64,000 nt of DNA, taken from assembly GCF_001292625.1 (NCBI RefSeq), contig NZ_LAJH01000012.1, positions 124,001-188,000 of the forward strand, read 5' to 3'. This document shows positions 33,279 through 42,574 of this stretch, piece after piece. The notes below the pieces were generated by a model, which did no database searches, was not told the origin of the DNA, and saw only the letters and a list, made by a program, of their open reading frames with translations. A program made the position numbers and the translations under genes. The DNA comes from Shimia sp. SK013 (GTDB lineage: Bacteria > Pseudomonadota > Alphaproteobacteria > Rhodobacterales > Rhodobacteraceae). Every line of letters starts with the position of its first letter. Position 1 is the stretch's first letter.

Positions 33279-34531
33279 TGGTCGGCCTCCTTTTCCTGCA
33301 GCGCGCCTGCGCCTGGCCCGAGAGCTGCGCCGTGGCGGTCGGGCGCGCGACGCTCGGAGATCAGATCAAACAGTCCGCCAATGCCGCGTGGCGCAAAGAT
33401 TGTGACGGCCACGAACGAGATGCCCAGAAGGATCGTCCACCAGTTGACCCATTGGATGGTGTAGATGCCGAGATTGATGTCGGGGGCTTGGCCGCCGGTG
33501 AACCATGTGGACAAGAGCGAGACAAAAGCTGCGCCGATAACTGCGCCGTAGAGCTTGCCGCGCCCGCCGATGGCGACCCAAACCGCGAGGTAGATCGAGG
33601 CGATAGGCGCGATTTCGGCGGGGTTGATGATGCCCGCTTGTGGGTAATACAGCGCGCCTGCGACGCCCGCGATGATCGCGGTGAAGGTGAATATGAAGAG
33701 CTTGTAGGCCTCAACCGAATAGCCAAGGAAACGCACGCGCGCCTCGTCGTCGCGGATGGCGCGGATCACAGAGCCGAATTTGCCGGAAATGACCCATGAG
33801 CACAGAACAAAGGCCAGCGCGAGTGCGAGGGCGGATGCCCATAAGAACACAATGGAAATCGTGGATTGCGGCACGTGGTCCAGTCCGGGCAGGTTTTGCA
33901 GCCCCGACAGGCCGTTGTTGCCACGCAATCCGCTGTCGTTTTGAAAGAGGAACAGCGAGAGGGCGAGTGTCATAGCTTGGGTCAGAATGGACAAGTAGAC
34001 ACCAGTGACACGGCTGCGGAAGGCGAGCCAGCCAAACACAAAGGCCAGAAGGCCGGGAACAATCACGACGGCGGCGAGTTGCAGCGGGAACGAATGGGCG
34101 AGGGCCCAGATTGGCGGAAACTCGGATGCGCCAACGACCCCAAAAATCTGCGACGCAATGCCGTCGGAGACTTCGGCCGGTGTGGGCGGCAGTGGGGCAT
34201 TGGCGAGAGAGGCGGTGACGATGATTTCGGTGCGCGCATACATCAGCCACATGCCGATGGCGTAGCCGCCGATGCCAAAGAACGCCATGTGCCCGAGAGA
34301 CAAGATACCGCAGTAGCCCCAGACAAGATCCATCGCGAGTGCGACCATGCAGAGGCAGAGCGTTTTGCCCAAGGTTTTCACAAAAGACGTGGAGATGACG
34401 CCGATGCCGAAGCCTTCGGCCAGCACGGTCACTCCAACCGTAAAGATCGCAAGTGTTGCCAGGAAAATCAGCACCGCCGGGTAGCGGGCCACAAAGGACT
34501 TGCGAGGCGGGGTGAGTGCAAGATCAGACAT
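33275..34531 (-). CDS. urtC: Urea ABC transporter permease UrtC
   Basis: A 418-residue LivM-class inner-membrane permease. It shows multiple hydrophobic helices with DLVWGYCGILSLGHMAFFGIGGYAIGMWLM near the N-terminus, the LivM-type signature, a long periplasmic loop after it (TEIIVTASLANAPLPPTPAEVSDG), and a C-terminal IFAPRGIGGLFDLI. The length and loop are usual for UrtC. It abuts urtB, with the start codon one base before the urtB stop codon region. It pairs with UrtB to form the urea channel. Confidence 0.95.
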   Translation of the reverse strand: MSDLALTPPRKSFVARYPAVLIFLATLAIFTVGVTVLAEGFGIGVISTSFVKTLGKTLCLCMVALAMDLVWGYCGILSLGHMAFFGIGGYAIGMWLMYARTEIIVTASLANAPLPPTPAEVSDGIASQIFGVVGASEFPPIWALAHSFPLQLAAVVIVPGLLAFVFGWLAFRSRVTGVYLSILTQAMTLALSLFLFQNDSGLRGNNGLSGLQNLPGLDHVPQSTISIVFLWASALALALAFVLCSWVISGKFGSVIRAIRDDEARVRFLGYSVEAYKLFIFTFTAIIAGVAGALYYPQAGIINPAEIAPIASIYLAVWVAIGGRGKLYGAVIGAAFVSLLSTWFTGGQAPDINLGIYTIQWVNWWTILLGISFVAVTIFAPRGIGGLFDLISERRAPDRHGAALGPGAGALQEKEADQ

Positions 34532-36475
34532 TTAAGCCTCCGCCGCGCGGCCTTTGAGGGCGATGATACCTCGGGGCCGGAACTGAATGAAGAAGATGAT
34601 GAAGAGGATCATGTAGGTCTGTGCCGCAAGTGTATTTGACGGGTTCAGCCACTCGATGCCCTTTTGCAGTGAGCCGACCATTGTGGCCCCAAGAAGCGTG
34701 CCCCAGATGTTGCCAACGCCACCAACAACCACCGTCATGAAGGACTGCACGATATAGTCCGTGCCCATTTCAGAGGTGACCTTGGCATAGAGGCCAATGG
34801 CGACGCCCGCGATACCGGCGATGCCGGAACCGAAGCCAAAAGTCAGCATGTTGATGCGGTCAGGGTTGATGCCCATCGAGGACGCCATGCGCGGGTTCTG
34901 CGTGACGGCGCGGACCTCTAGCCCGAGGCGGGTGCGGTTCATCACGAAGAGGAACATGCCGAGGAACAGCAGAGCCAACACAAAGATCGCGATGCGGATG
35001 TAGCTGATCGAAACGACGTCGTTGATGATCCACGACCCGTCGAGCCATCCCGGAGCGGTAAGCGGACGCGCCTGCGTGCCGAAGATGTTTTTCGCCAGTT
35101 GCTGCAGGGCGATAGAAACGCCGAACGTGGCCAAAAGGGTTTCCAGCGGGCGGTGGTAGAGCCAGCGGATCACCAGCCGTTCCATGGCGACACCGGCAGC
35201 GAAAGTCACAGCAAAGGCGGCGGGGATCGCGATGATGATGGAGAGCGTGTAGTCGGGCACAACAAGCTGCACCACATAGCCTGTATAGGCGCCCATCATG
35301 ATGAATTCGCCGTGCGCCATGTTGATCACGCCCATAACGCCAAAGGTGATGGCGAGGCCGATGGCGGCGAGAAAATAGATCGACGCGAGAGAAATCGCGT
35401 CGAGCGCGAGGTCAGCGGCTTGGTTCAAGGCCACGCTGGTTTCAATTCCGTCCAGCACGGTCTGTGCCGCCAAAGCCACGGCGATCGGCGCGTTGGTGTA
35501 GGTCTGGAAGAACTGGAACTGCGCCAAGGTTGCTGTGATGTCGGCGTCGGTGACCGCAGGGGCGGCGTCGCCCTGCTTGACCAGCGTTGTGTAGGCCGCG
35601 AGGCGGGCGGCGTCTGTGTCCAGAGAGGCCACCTGAACGCCTGCGACCTCGGTGCCATTGATGTTGGCGATCAGCGTGTCGTGGATGGTGTCCGACGAGA
35701 CGTGCGCGGGCGCGAGGCCTTTGCCGACGAGAAATGCATAGGCGTCTTGCGGAGGCAGGTCGACCGGCATGGCGCCTTCGGGGAGGGTGGCCGCTGCGTC
35801 GAGGGCTGTGGCAACCAGCGGGTTCAGCGCGGCGCGGACGTCGACGCCAAGGTCTCCGGCAAAGCCGTTGATTGCGACAATGCGGTCGACGTCGTCCTCA
35901 GAGAAGCGAATGGTCAGAAGCCGTTCGAGACGTTGTTTCTGGCCTTTGAGATCCGCGTCGGTTTCGCCCTCGATCGAGCCGCGCAGGGCCAGCAAATGGG
36001 AGGCCTCGGCGTCGCGTTCGATCGCGGTGAGCGCGGTGGCGCGGGTGGCGATGTCGGGACTGTTGAGTTGGAACTGCACCAGAGCTGCGCCAATCAGGCC
36101 GCGGATGCCGGAATTGGGTTTGAGTTGTTTGAATTCTTTCTTGGGGGCGTCGCCGAGGGCGGCGTTGCCTGCGACGTCAAAAAGCGTGAGCGTCTTGCTG
36201 TCTGCCTTTTGTGCAAAGACGAAGAGGCCGGTTTCTTTGCTGAACCACATGTCCTTGGTTTGCCAGCGTTCCAGAACCACTTGTGCATCCTCAAGGCCGC
36301 TGTCGGCAAGCGCGGTGATGGCGGGCCCGATAGTTTTGCGCGAGGACTTTTTGAGGATCTCGCCGTGCTCTTGCAAGAGCATCTGGATAGGGGCGTCGGC
36401 AGTCTGGGATGTTGCCGGGAGAGCGTGCAGGCAGAGCGCCATGCAAGCGACCAGAAGGCGGCATAGGGTCAGCAT
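34532..36475 (-). CDS. urtB: Urea ABC transporter permease UrtB with N-terminal periplasmic domain
   Basis: A 647-residue protein. A signal-like helix (MLTLCRLLVACMALCLHALPATSQ) is followed by ~340 residues of predicted soluble, helical, repeat-like sequence outside the membrane, then a LivH-class permease of ~290 residues with FGVMGVINMAHGEFIMMGAY and GLEVRAVTQNPRMASSMGINPDRI. Proteobacterial UrtB proteins commonly carry such an N-terminal extension, while cyanobacterial ones do not. The extension may contact UrtA. It belongs to the urtABCDE operon, usually under nitrogen control; I found no sure NtrC or sigma-54 site. Confidence 0.93.
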   Translation of the reverse strand: MLTLCRLLVACMALCLHALPATSQTADAPIQMLLQEHGEILKKSSRKTIGPAITALADSGLEDAQVVLERWQTKDMWFSKETGLFVFAQKADSKTLTLFDVAGNAALGDAPKKEFKQLKPNSGIRGLIGAALVQFQLNSPDIATRATALTAIERDAEASHLLALRGSIEGETDADLKGQKQRLERLLTIRFSEDDVDRIVAINGFAGDLGVDVRAALNPLVATALDAAATLPEGAMPVDLPPQDAYAFLVGKGLAPAHVSSDTIHDTLIANINGTEVAGVQVASLDTDAARLAAYTTLVKQGDAAPAVTDADITATLAQFQFFQTYTNAPIAVALAAQTVLDGIETSVALNQAADLALDAISLASIYFLAAIGLAITFGVMGVINMAHGEFIMMGAYTGYVVQLVVPDYTLSIIIAIPAAFAVTFAAGVAMERLVIRWLYHRPLETLLATFGVSIALQQLAKNIFGTQARPLTAPGWLDGSWIINDVVSISYIRIAIFVLALLFLGMFLFVMNRTRLGLEVRAVTQNPRMASSMGINPDRINMLTFGFGSGIAGIAGVAIGLYAKVTSEMGTDYIVQSFMTVVVGGVGNIWGTLLGATMVGSLQKGIEWLNPSNTLAAQTYMILFIIFFIQFRPRGIIALKGRAAEA

Positions 36476-36553
36476 ATTCTGATGTCCTGAGAGGGTCTTT
36501 GGCAGGGTCCGGGCGCACCGCAGTGATGCGCCCGGAAATGTCAGCTGGTCAGA

Positions 36554-37828
36554 TCAGTAGTTGGATTTGATCTGAACGCAGGATTTGGTTTCGGTGTTGT
36601 ACATGCCGCAACCCAGTTCTTTCCAATCCGAGACCAGAACCGCAGATTCCGGCAGGAAGTCTGTCCAAGCATCGCCCGGAACTTCGGTGGTTTGGGAGAT
36701 GATGTCGAACTGACCGTCTTCCTGAATTTCACCGATCAGAACCGGCTTGGACAGGTGGTGGTTTGGCAGCATTGTCGCGGTGCCACCGGTCAGGTTCGGG
36801 TACTCTTGGCCGTACATCGCGGTGCGCACTGCATCAACTTCGGTGGAACCGGCTGCAGTCGCGGCGTTCACCCACATGTTAAAGCCGATGAAGTGGGCTT
36901 CCATTGGATCGTTGGTCACGCGCTCTTCGCCCATCTTGGCTTTCCAAGCGGCGATGAAGGTGTCGTTGGCGTCGGATTCTGCAGACTGGAAGTAGTTCCA
37001 TGCTGCGAGGTGACCCACGAGGTTGGAGGTGTCCAGACCGGAGAGTTCTTCTTCACCAACCGAGAAGGCCACAACTGGAATGTCGTCCGCAGAGATACCG
37101 GCAGCAGCCAGCTCTTTGTAGAAGCCAACGTTTGCGTCGCCGTTGATCGTGGAGATCACGCCGACTTTTTTGCCGTCTGCGCCAAGCGCCACAACGTCAG
37201 CAACGATCTTGGACCAGTCAGAGTGGCCAAAAGGGGTGTAGTTCACGAAGATATCGTCAGCGGCGATACCTTTTTGCTGCAGGTAGCTTTCGAGAATGTT
37301 GTTTGTTGTCCGTGGGTACACATAGTCGGTACCCAGCAGCGCGAATTTCTCAACTTCCAGCTCTTCGAGGAAGTAGTCGGTTGCCGGGATCGCCTGTTGG
37401 TTAGGTGCGGCACCGGTATAGAAGACGTTTTTGGAGCTTTCCTCGCCTTCGTACTGCACAGGGTAGAACAGCAGGCCGTTGAGCTCTTCGATCACTGGCA
37501 GCACGGATTTGCGCGACACGGACGTCCAGTTGCCGAAGATCACGTCAACGTCGTGCACTGTCAGAAGCTCGCGCGCTTTTTCAGCGAACAGCGGCCAGTC
37601 TGAGGCCGGGTCGACAACAACAGCTTCGATCTCACAACCCAAAACGCCACCCTTGGCGTTCTGCTCTTCGATCAGCAGCTCCATAGTGTCTTTCAGAGTG
37701 GTTTCGGAGATGGCCATAGTGCCTGACAGAGAGTGCAAAACACCTACTTTTACTGGACAATCAGCCAGAGCGGGCATGGCTGCGGTCATCATCAACGCGG
37801 TCGTGGCGCCAAGTAGTTTAAGTGACAT
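36554..37828 (-). CDS. urtA: Urea ABC transporter substrate-binding protein UrtA
   Basis: A 424-residue periplasmic binding protein. ATG 37828 is preceded by AAGGGA and gives a clean signal peptide (MSLKLLGATTALMMTAAMPALA) before DCPVKVGVLHSLSGTMAISE, the characteristic UrtA N-terminus. The fold-type I domain also shows VDVIFGNWTSVSRKSVLPVIEE, LLFYPVQYEGEESSKNVFYTGA and PNQQAIPA, residues that in the family line the urea pocket. Upstream in-frame ATGs at 37885 and 37870 exist but would place basic residues before the signal peptide. It is the first gene of the urt operon. Confidence 0.96.
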   Translation of the reverse strand: MSLKLLGATTALMMTAAMPALADCPVKVGVLHSLSGTMAISETTLKDTMELLIEEQNAKGGVLGCEIEAVVVDPASDWPLFAEKARELLTVHDVDVIFGNWTSVSRKSVLPVIEELNGLLFYPVQYEGEESSKNVFYTGAAPNQQAIPATDYFLEELEVEKFALLGTDYVYPRTTNNILESYLQQKGIAADDIFVNYTPFGHSDWSKIVADVVALGADGKKVGVISTINGDANVGFYKELAAAGISADDIPVVAFSVGEEELSGLDTSNLVGHLAAWNYFQSAESDANDTFIAAWKAKMGEERVTNDPMEAHFIGFNMWVNAATAAGSTEVDAVRTAMYGQEYPNLTGGTATMLPNHHLSKPVLIGEIQEDGQFDIISQTTEVPGDAWTDFLPESAVLVSDWKELGCGMYNTETKSCVQIKSNY

Positions 37829-38115
37829 CGTAGATCCCTTCTTACGACGCGCAGCGGTCTTGCGAAGCATTTCAAACTCCCCCATATTCCGCCCACGCAA
37901 TTTATTGCGGCGTGCGATGGACCAATGGTTCCTAGGCCGGATCCGTCGCACGTTTTCTAGTGGGTTTTCATCCCGTGCTCACCATAGGGGCAGAGGTGCG
38001 CACTGCGTAAACATCGCGGCGAAATGAATGGCCGGAAATCGAAGTTAGCGCCCAAAAAACAGACAAGAGTCTAGATTTTGCTCAAATTTTAATGGATCGC
38101 GACTCCGGGGCTGGG
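37829..38115 (-). promoter_or_regulatory. Upstream region of the urt operon
   Basis: A 287-base leader between the small exported protein gene and urtA. It should contain the nitrogen-regulated promoter of urtABCDE. A GGTGCGCAC sequence near 38000 resembles half of an NtrC-type site, but the second half and a GG/GC sigma-54 pair are not convincing. AT-rich DNA at 38065-38095 precedes it. Confidence 0.35.
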
Positions 38116-38496
38116 TTAGCCGCCCAAAATCAAACTGCGACAGCTGTCCAGATATCCGTCAGCCAGAAGCCGCGCGGCCCGCGCGCGGGAAGTGTCGTGG
38201 CTAAAGCTTGCCACGGTTAGCAGCGACGCGTGTGCGTGTTTGACGTCAATTCTGTGACCAAGGATCGCGCGATGATCGGTTTGCATGGCGGCGTCCAGCA
38301 GGTGGACAAATGTTTGGCGCTCACCTTGAAAGGCCTCTGCGCGGTCGTCGCTTATTAGCCATGAATGCTCCATTTCGGCAGAAAAGCGCCCTGTGCAGCC
38401 GGCAATGGTTTTTGTGATGTCCTGCGCGGCATGGGCCGGTCCCGAAAGGGGCAGGAGCATGAGCAGTGTTGTGATGTTTGTTCTCAAACTGACCAT
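38116..38496 (-). CDS. Small exported protein of unknown function near urt genes
   Basis: A 126-residue protein with a signal peptide (MVSLRTNITTLLMLLPLSGPAHA, then AQDITKTIAGC). The mature part has two cysteines, CTGRFSAEMEHSW early and YLDSCRSLIL at the end, and is otherwise helical. I recall similar small periplasmic proteins close to urea transport or urease genes in Rhodobacteraceae, but I know no function. It has the same orientation as urtA, but a 287-base gap makes a separate promoter for urt likely. Named hypothetical. Confidence 0.62.
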   Translation of the reverse strand: MVSLRTNITTLLMLLPLSGPAHAAQDITKTIAGCTGRFSAEMEHSWLISDDRAEAFQGERQTFVHLLDAAMQTDHRAILGHRIDVKHAHASLLTVASFSHDTSRARAARLLADGYLDSCRSLILGG

Positions 38497-38784
38497 AAAA
38501 TAAGCGTTGACTACAAAATTCCGCGCGTCAAGAAGGCAGTTTGAAAACTATGATGGGATTTCTTGATGTTTCGGCCGGTATTGCTGCGGTTTAGGCCGGC
38601 ACGCGATGGACAAGAGCGCCACCTGCATGGTGATCGGGAGCGCATGGTGATCTGGCCGGGGTTCCCTAGTCGTTCCGTTTATTCTGTGCGGATGAGGTCG
38701 TAGCAACGCGGTGGCATTGCGTGTTCTCAGTATGGCAAAAGCCTCTGGGCAAAACTGACAGCTTGATTTAGGAACAGGCCAAGC
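38497..38784. other. Intergenic interval upstream of tRNA-Arg
   Basis: About 290 bases with no recognised gene. The left part is the upstream region of the small exported protein on the minus strand; the last ~60 bases must hold the tRNA promoter, for which TTGATT near 38763 is only a weak candidate. No repeats or hairpins stand out. Confidence 0.35.
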
Positions 38785-38861
38785 GGTCCCTTAGCTCAAC
38801 TGGATAGAGCAGCTGACTTCTAATCAGCAGGTTGAGGGTTCGAGTCCTTCAGGGATCGCCA
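38785..38861 (+). tRNA. tRNA-Arg (anticodon TCT)
   Basis: A 77-nt cloverleaf. Acceptor stem GGTCCCT pairs with AGGGATC (one G-T), the D-arm is GCTC...GAGC, the anticodon stem GCTGA/TCAGC encloses the loop CTTCTAA with anticodon TCT, and the T-arm is GAGGG-TTCGAGT-CCTTC. The discriminator is G and CCA is encoded. It reads AGA (and AGG by wobble) codons. No integrase gene or duplicated 3' end is seen nearby. Confidence 0.95.
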
Positions 38862-38967
38862 ATTTATCTTTGAATCGAATTCGTTGCACTATTTCGAGTG
38901 CCGAGGATTGCCCTTGGGGCTTTGTTAACAGTCGTTGCTTTACCGCGTTCCAAAAGGAGTGGGACAA

Positions 38968-41466
38968 TTGGCGACACTGACCGGCTATAGCCTGTATTGG
39001 GACGAAAACGGGGATGGCTTGGGGGCCAGCGATGGTATCTCTGGCGGTTCCGAGACATGTCCTATTTATACGGACTCAGATTTTCCCTTAGGAAGCGGGT
39101 CGGTAAATTATCCAACCACTTTGGGCACAGTAAGTGGCGTGTTTTATGAATACGCCGGAGATACCTATTTTGTGCCCGACGATGATACCGGGTTTCCACC
39201 ATGGGAAGCCGGAACGGTCACCAGTTTCACTGAGGCGATAAAAGGCTCAACTGGAAACGACGACCTGACGGGCACGACCGATCGCGACGTCATCCATGAC
39301 TCAGACCAGAACCTGTACAACCAGACGGGCGACGACCGCATTTCTGCAGGTTCCGGCGACGACACTGTGGTTTTCGGCGACGGCAATGACACGATCCGCG
39401 GCGAAGATGGCAACGATCAGATAGGATCGTGGTCTTTCGGCAGTGGAAACAATCTCATTGAAGGCGGCGCCGGTGATGACTCGATAATCGGAGGGTCCGG
39501 AGACGACCAGATCATCGGTGGTGAAGGCGACGACTGGATGGCAGGCGCCGGTGGGCGGGACACCATGGACGGTGGTGACGGGTACGACCAATTTTGGGTC
39601 ACCGATGACCACGATTATGCCGATATCACCGGCGGTGAAGGTTTTGTCGACTGGGACATCGTAGGGTTTGGAAACTGGGCCACGAACAGCGGCGTAAACG
39701 TTACGTTTTCCGGCGATGAAGCTGGTAGTTTTGCTTTTCAAGACACGTCGACCTCGGGCGTGTTTCAAGAAATCGAACATATCATAGGTACGGACAACGG
39801 GGACAATATCGACGCGTCAGGCAACAGTCGCGGCTTAACCCTCGAAGGGCGCGGCGGAGATGACTCCATCATCGGCGGGTCTGGCGACGACTATATCAGT
39901 GGTGGCCGGGGCGCAGATACTCTGACCGGTGGCCTTGGCTCAGATACTTTGGTCGGCGGCGACGGCAACGACCTGTTTGTCGTGCATGACTCGGACGAAA
40001 CGACCGATGTGCATGGCGAAGGCTGGTGGGACATCATTCAGTTTCAGGATGAAGGCACCGGCGAAGGCGCGGTTGTTACCTATGAAGGTGACACCTATGG
40101 CACCTATTCTATCGGCGGCGCGGCGGGCAACTTTTCAAGCATCGAGCAGACGGAAACCACACGCAATGACGATATCGTTGATGCCAGCGCCAGCAACTGG
40201 ACTGCTGTTACCTCGATGCTGGACGGCGATGATACGTTTCTCGGCAGCGGCGGTGATGACCGGGTGTGGGCGGGGGACGGTCAAGATTACGTCGATGCAG
40301 GGGCAGGCGATGACGAGATATACGGCGAAAGTGATGACGATACACTTTTGGGTGGTGACGGGCATGACTCGATTTATGGTGGTGAGGGCGCGGACAGCAT
40401 AGTCGCCGGCCAGGGCAACGATTTGGTCGATGCCGGTGCCGGCCATGACACCGTCGACGGCGGCAGTGGCCAGGACCTGATTTACGGCGGTGATGGCGAT
40501 GATGTGCTTGGTGGCGGGAGTGGCGACGACACTCTGATTGCGGATGCAGGCAATGACACGCTGGGCGGTGGTGCCGGGAGTGATGTTCTCAAGGGCGGCG
40601 CTGGGGACGACGTTTTTGTGATAGCCAACAACGGCGGATATGACGTTGTTGATGATTTCCGGATGGACGGCACCGAGCATGACCAACTGGATGTGACCGG
40701 GCTGACCAATGCTTCGGGGAATCCTGTGACTGTGGGCGATGTGACCGTCCTCGACGATGGAAACGGCAACGCTGTTTTGACCTTTCCGGGCGGCGAGGGG
40801 ATTCAGCTCAACGGGATTGCTCCTGCCACGTTGAGCATACCTACTTTGGTGAGCATGGGCATTCCTTGCTTTGCGGGGGGTACGCGCATTCGCACGCCTT
40901 CGGGGGATGTGCCCATCGAGAATTTGAATGTCGGGGATCTGGTGCAGACGCTGGACAATGGGATGCAGCCTGTACTTTGGGTCGGACGACGGCATTTGAC
41001 GCAGGCCGACTTGGCCGAAAACCCGAAGCTGCAACCGGTGCGTATTCGGGCGGGCAGTCTTGGCAACGAGCGTGATCTGATCGTTTCGCCACAGCACGGG
41101 ATAGTGACGACACATTCCGGCGAAAGCCCAGCTTTGGCGCGCGCAATCCATCTGGCACGAGATGGCGGGCCGGGGTTTCGGGTGGCGCGGGGCATCAAGT
41201 CGGTAACGTACTATCACCTGATGTTTGAGAGCCATGAAATCATCATTGCGGAAAATGCACCCAGCGAGAGCTTTTATCCCGGACCGATGGCTTTAAATGC
41301 GCTGGCACCGGCAGAAAGAGCAGAGGTAGCGGCCCTGTTTCCGGAGCTTTTGGCCAATCTTGGGGCGTTGGAAGTTTACGGCCCCACCGCGCGCCGGTTC
41401 TTGATACGCAAAGAAATCACGCGCGATGTTGCGGAGAAGTTTAGTCCTGCCCGCGCGTTTGGGTAG
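38968..41466 (+). CDS. RTX (hemolysin-type calcium-binding) protein with C-terminal Hint domain
   Basis: About 832 residues from a TTG at 38968 with AAGGAG nine bases upstream; no signal peptide, as for type I secreted proteins. Residues ~97-600 contain three blocks of GG-x-G-x-D nonapeptide repeats (for example GGEGDDWMAG and GGSGDDTLIADAGNDTLGGG), which fold as calcium beta-rolls, separated by non-repeat stretches with the recurring pattern W-D-I-V/I-x-F. From Cys634 (CFAGGTRIRTPSG) to about 780 lies a Hint_2 domain, with IENLNVGD and SPQHG. Hint domains self-cleave at the leading cysteine, so the protein may process itself after secretion. No ABC/HlyD exporter is adjacent. Roseobacters have several such proteins of unknown surface function. 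Confidence 0.88.
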   Translation: MATLTGYSLYWDENGDGLGASDGISGGSETCPIYTDSDFPLGSGSVNYPTTLGTVSGVFYEYAGDTYFVPDDDTGFPPWEAGTVTSFTEAIKGSTGNDDLTGTTDRDVIHDSDQNLYNQTGDDRISAGSGDDTVVFGDGNDTIRGEDGNDQIGSWSFGSGNNLIEGGAGDDSIIGGSGDDQIIGGEGDDWMAGAGGRDTMDGGDGYDQFWVTDDHDYADITGGEGFVDWDIVGFGNWATNSGVNVTFSGDEAGSFAFQDTSTSGVFQEIEHIIGTDNGDNIDASGNSRGLTLEGRGGDDSIIGGSGDDYISGGRGADTLTGGLGSDTLVGGDGNDLFVVHDSDETTDVHGEGWWDIIQFQDEGTGEGAVVTYEGDTYGTYSIGGAAGNFSSIEQTETTRNDDIVDASASNWTAVTSMLDGDDTFLGSGGDDRVWAGDGQDYVDAGAGDDEIYGESDDDTLLGGDGHDSIYGGEGADSIVAGQGNDLVDAGAGHDTVDGGSGQDLIYGGDGDDVLGGGSGDDTLIADAGNDTLGGGAGSDVLKGGAGDDVFVIANNGGYDVVDDFRMDGTEHDQLDVTGLTNASGNPVTVGDVTVLDDGNGNAVLTFPGGEGIQLNGIAPATLSIPTLVSMGIPCFAGGTRIRTPSGDVPIENLNVGDLVQTLDNGMQPVLWVGRRHLTQADLAENPKLQPVRIRAGSLGNERDLIVSPQHGIVTTHSGESPALARAIHLARDGGPGFRVARGIKSVTYYHLMFESHEIIIAENAPSESFYPGPMALNALAPAERAEVAALFPELLANLGALEVYGPTARRFLIRKEITRDVAEKFSPARAFG

Positions 41467-41478
41467 GTGACTGCGGGA

Positions 41479-42237
41479 CTAGGGGCACAGGCACACTTTC
41501 GTGTCGCAAAGCGCACATTGGGTCGCGAGGGGTTCGGAGATGGCATCCGTATACAATCGGTCAAAGGCCTCGGGGCCTGCGATCCGGACCGGTGCGTGGC
41601 GCTGATATTTGGACTGATCCGCCAGCAACCAAACAGCGTTGGCGCGTGACATGGCCGCTTGGCTGACGGTAATTTCGTCAATGTCGAAGTCAAACGCCTC
41701 TGCTGTTTCGGTCAATGCGGAGCATCCGAGAATGGCGTAGTCAAACGCAAACCCGTTGACCATTTGTGCCGCGACCTGTCCGACAAGGCCGCCGTCCTCA
41801 GGGCGGGGGCGTCCACCGGTTAGCAGCACTTCGCAGCGCTCATTGGCGGACAGAATGCGGGCCACGTTGAGATTGTTCGTCACCACCAGAAGGCCATCAT
41901 GGCCCAAGAGTGCCTGAGCGAGCGCCTCGGTGCTGGTGCCGATGTTCACAAAAAGCGAAGAGCCGTTTGGAATGTCTTGGGCGGCGGCAGCAGCCATAGC
42001 GTCTTTGGCTTCGGCATTGACGCGGCGGCGTTCCTCATAGGCGATGTTGCGCACGCCCGAGGGCAGCATTGCGCCGCCGTGCACCCGTTCCAAAAGCCCC
42101 GCATTGGCCAGTTGTGTCAAATCGCGGCGAATGGTTTGCACAGTGACGTCAAAATGCAGGGCCAGGGCGTCAACGGTGACTTTGCCCTGGGTGCGGGCAA
42201 TTTCGAGGATGTCGTGTTCGCGAAATGACGAGTGCAT
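41479..42237 (-). CDS. glpR: DeoR-family repressor, GlpR-like
   Basis: A 252-residue regulator starting at ATG 42237. The N-terminal winged helix reads ILEIARTQGKVTVDALALHFDVTVQTIRRDLTQLANAGLLERVHGGAM, the DeoR signature, followed by a sugar-phosphate-sensing domain with NGSSLFVNIGTSTEALAQAL and a GLVGQVAAQMV-NGFAFDYAILGCSALTE block. It is divergent from glpD, the normal place of GlpR, which represses glycerol-3-phosphate genes until glycerol-3-phosphate binds. Three cysteines in the last ten residues (CALCDTKVCLC) are unusual and might bind a metal. Confidence 0.88.
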   Translation of the reverse strand: MHSSFREHDILEIARTQGKVTVDALALHFDVTVQTIRRDLTQLANAGLLERVHGGAMLPSGVRNIAYEERRRVNAEAKDAMAAAAAQDIPNGSSLFVNIGTSTEALAQALLGHDGLLVVTNNLNVARILSANERCEVLLTGGRPRPEDGGLVGQVAAQMVNGFAFDYAILGCSALTETAEAFDFDIDEITVSQAAMSRANAVWLLADQSKYQRHAPVRIAGPEAFDRLYTDAISEPLATQCALCDTKVCLCP

Positions 42238-42574
42238 AGGCGCGGTCCTGTTAGGGTGCGGAAATATTGCATGAGTGTTTGCCAGAGCATCGACGGTTTG
42301 CAAGGGAAATGCGTCAAAGCGATGGGGGCATTCCGTAACGAAAAAGCCTTGGCGATTTGCATATATCGCTCTGTCATCCGGTCAACAGGCAGTCACGGGC
42401 CACATATTGAAACCAAGAGCGGGCGGGCTCACGATTTTGGGCGTGGGTCCTTTCGAAAGCGGTCGAAGCCGGTGATGAGACTGGTCGCTGAATAAGGGCC
42501 TTTGGGCATTCAGCCCTTGACTGGCAGTGGAAAACTCTATTCGAGTGTGCTCGATAATGTTCGTGAGTGTTCGT
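42238..42574. other. Divergent glpR-glpD control region
   Basis: A 337-base region that must serve both promoters. The glpD-proximal end contains the tandem operator-like array described separately and an inverted repeat AAGGGC/GCCCTT at 42494-42518. The glpR-proximal part is plain. No open frame with support. Confidence 0.5.

Noticed and set aside
35099-36466. 455-codon plus-strand frame opposite urtB
   Set aside because: Antisense to a recognised permease; no domain and Gly/Val/Asp-rich pattern typical of shadows.
37829-38115. Sigma-54/NtrC promoter for urtA
   Set aside because: Expected from biology but no GG-N10-GC pair with good flanks and only a half-site-like GGTGCGCAC were found.
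38785-38968. Integration site at tRNA-Arg with a genomic island to its right
   Set aside because: No integrase and no second copy of the tRNA 3' end in the window; the following RTX gene has normal composition.
39260-40620. Tandem DNA repeats or a CRISPR-like array
   Set aside because: The periodicity is that of codons for RTX nonapeptides (GGxGxDxxx), with diverged DNA and no spacer-repeat structure. No CRISPR array was seen anywhere in the window.
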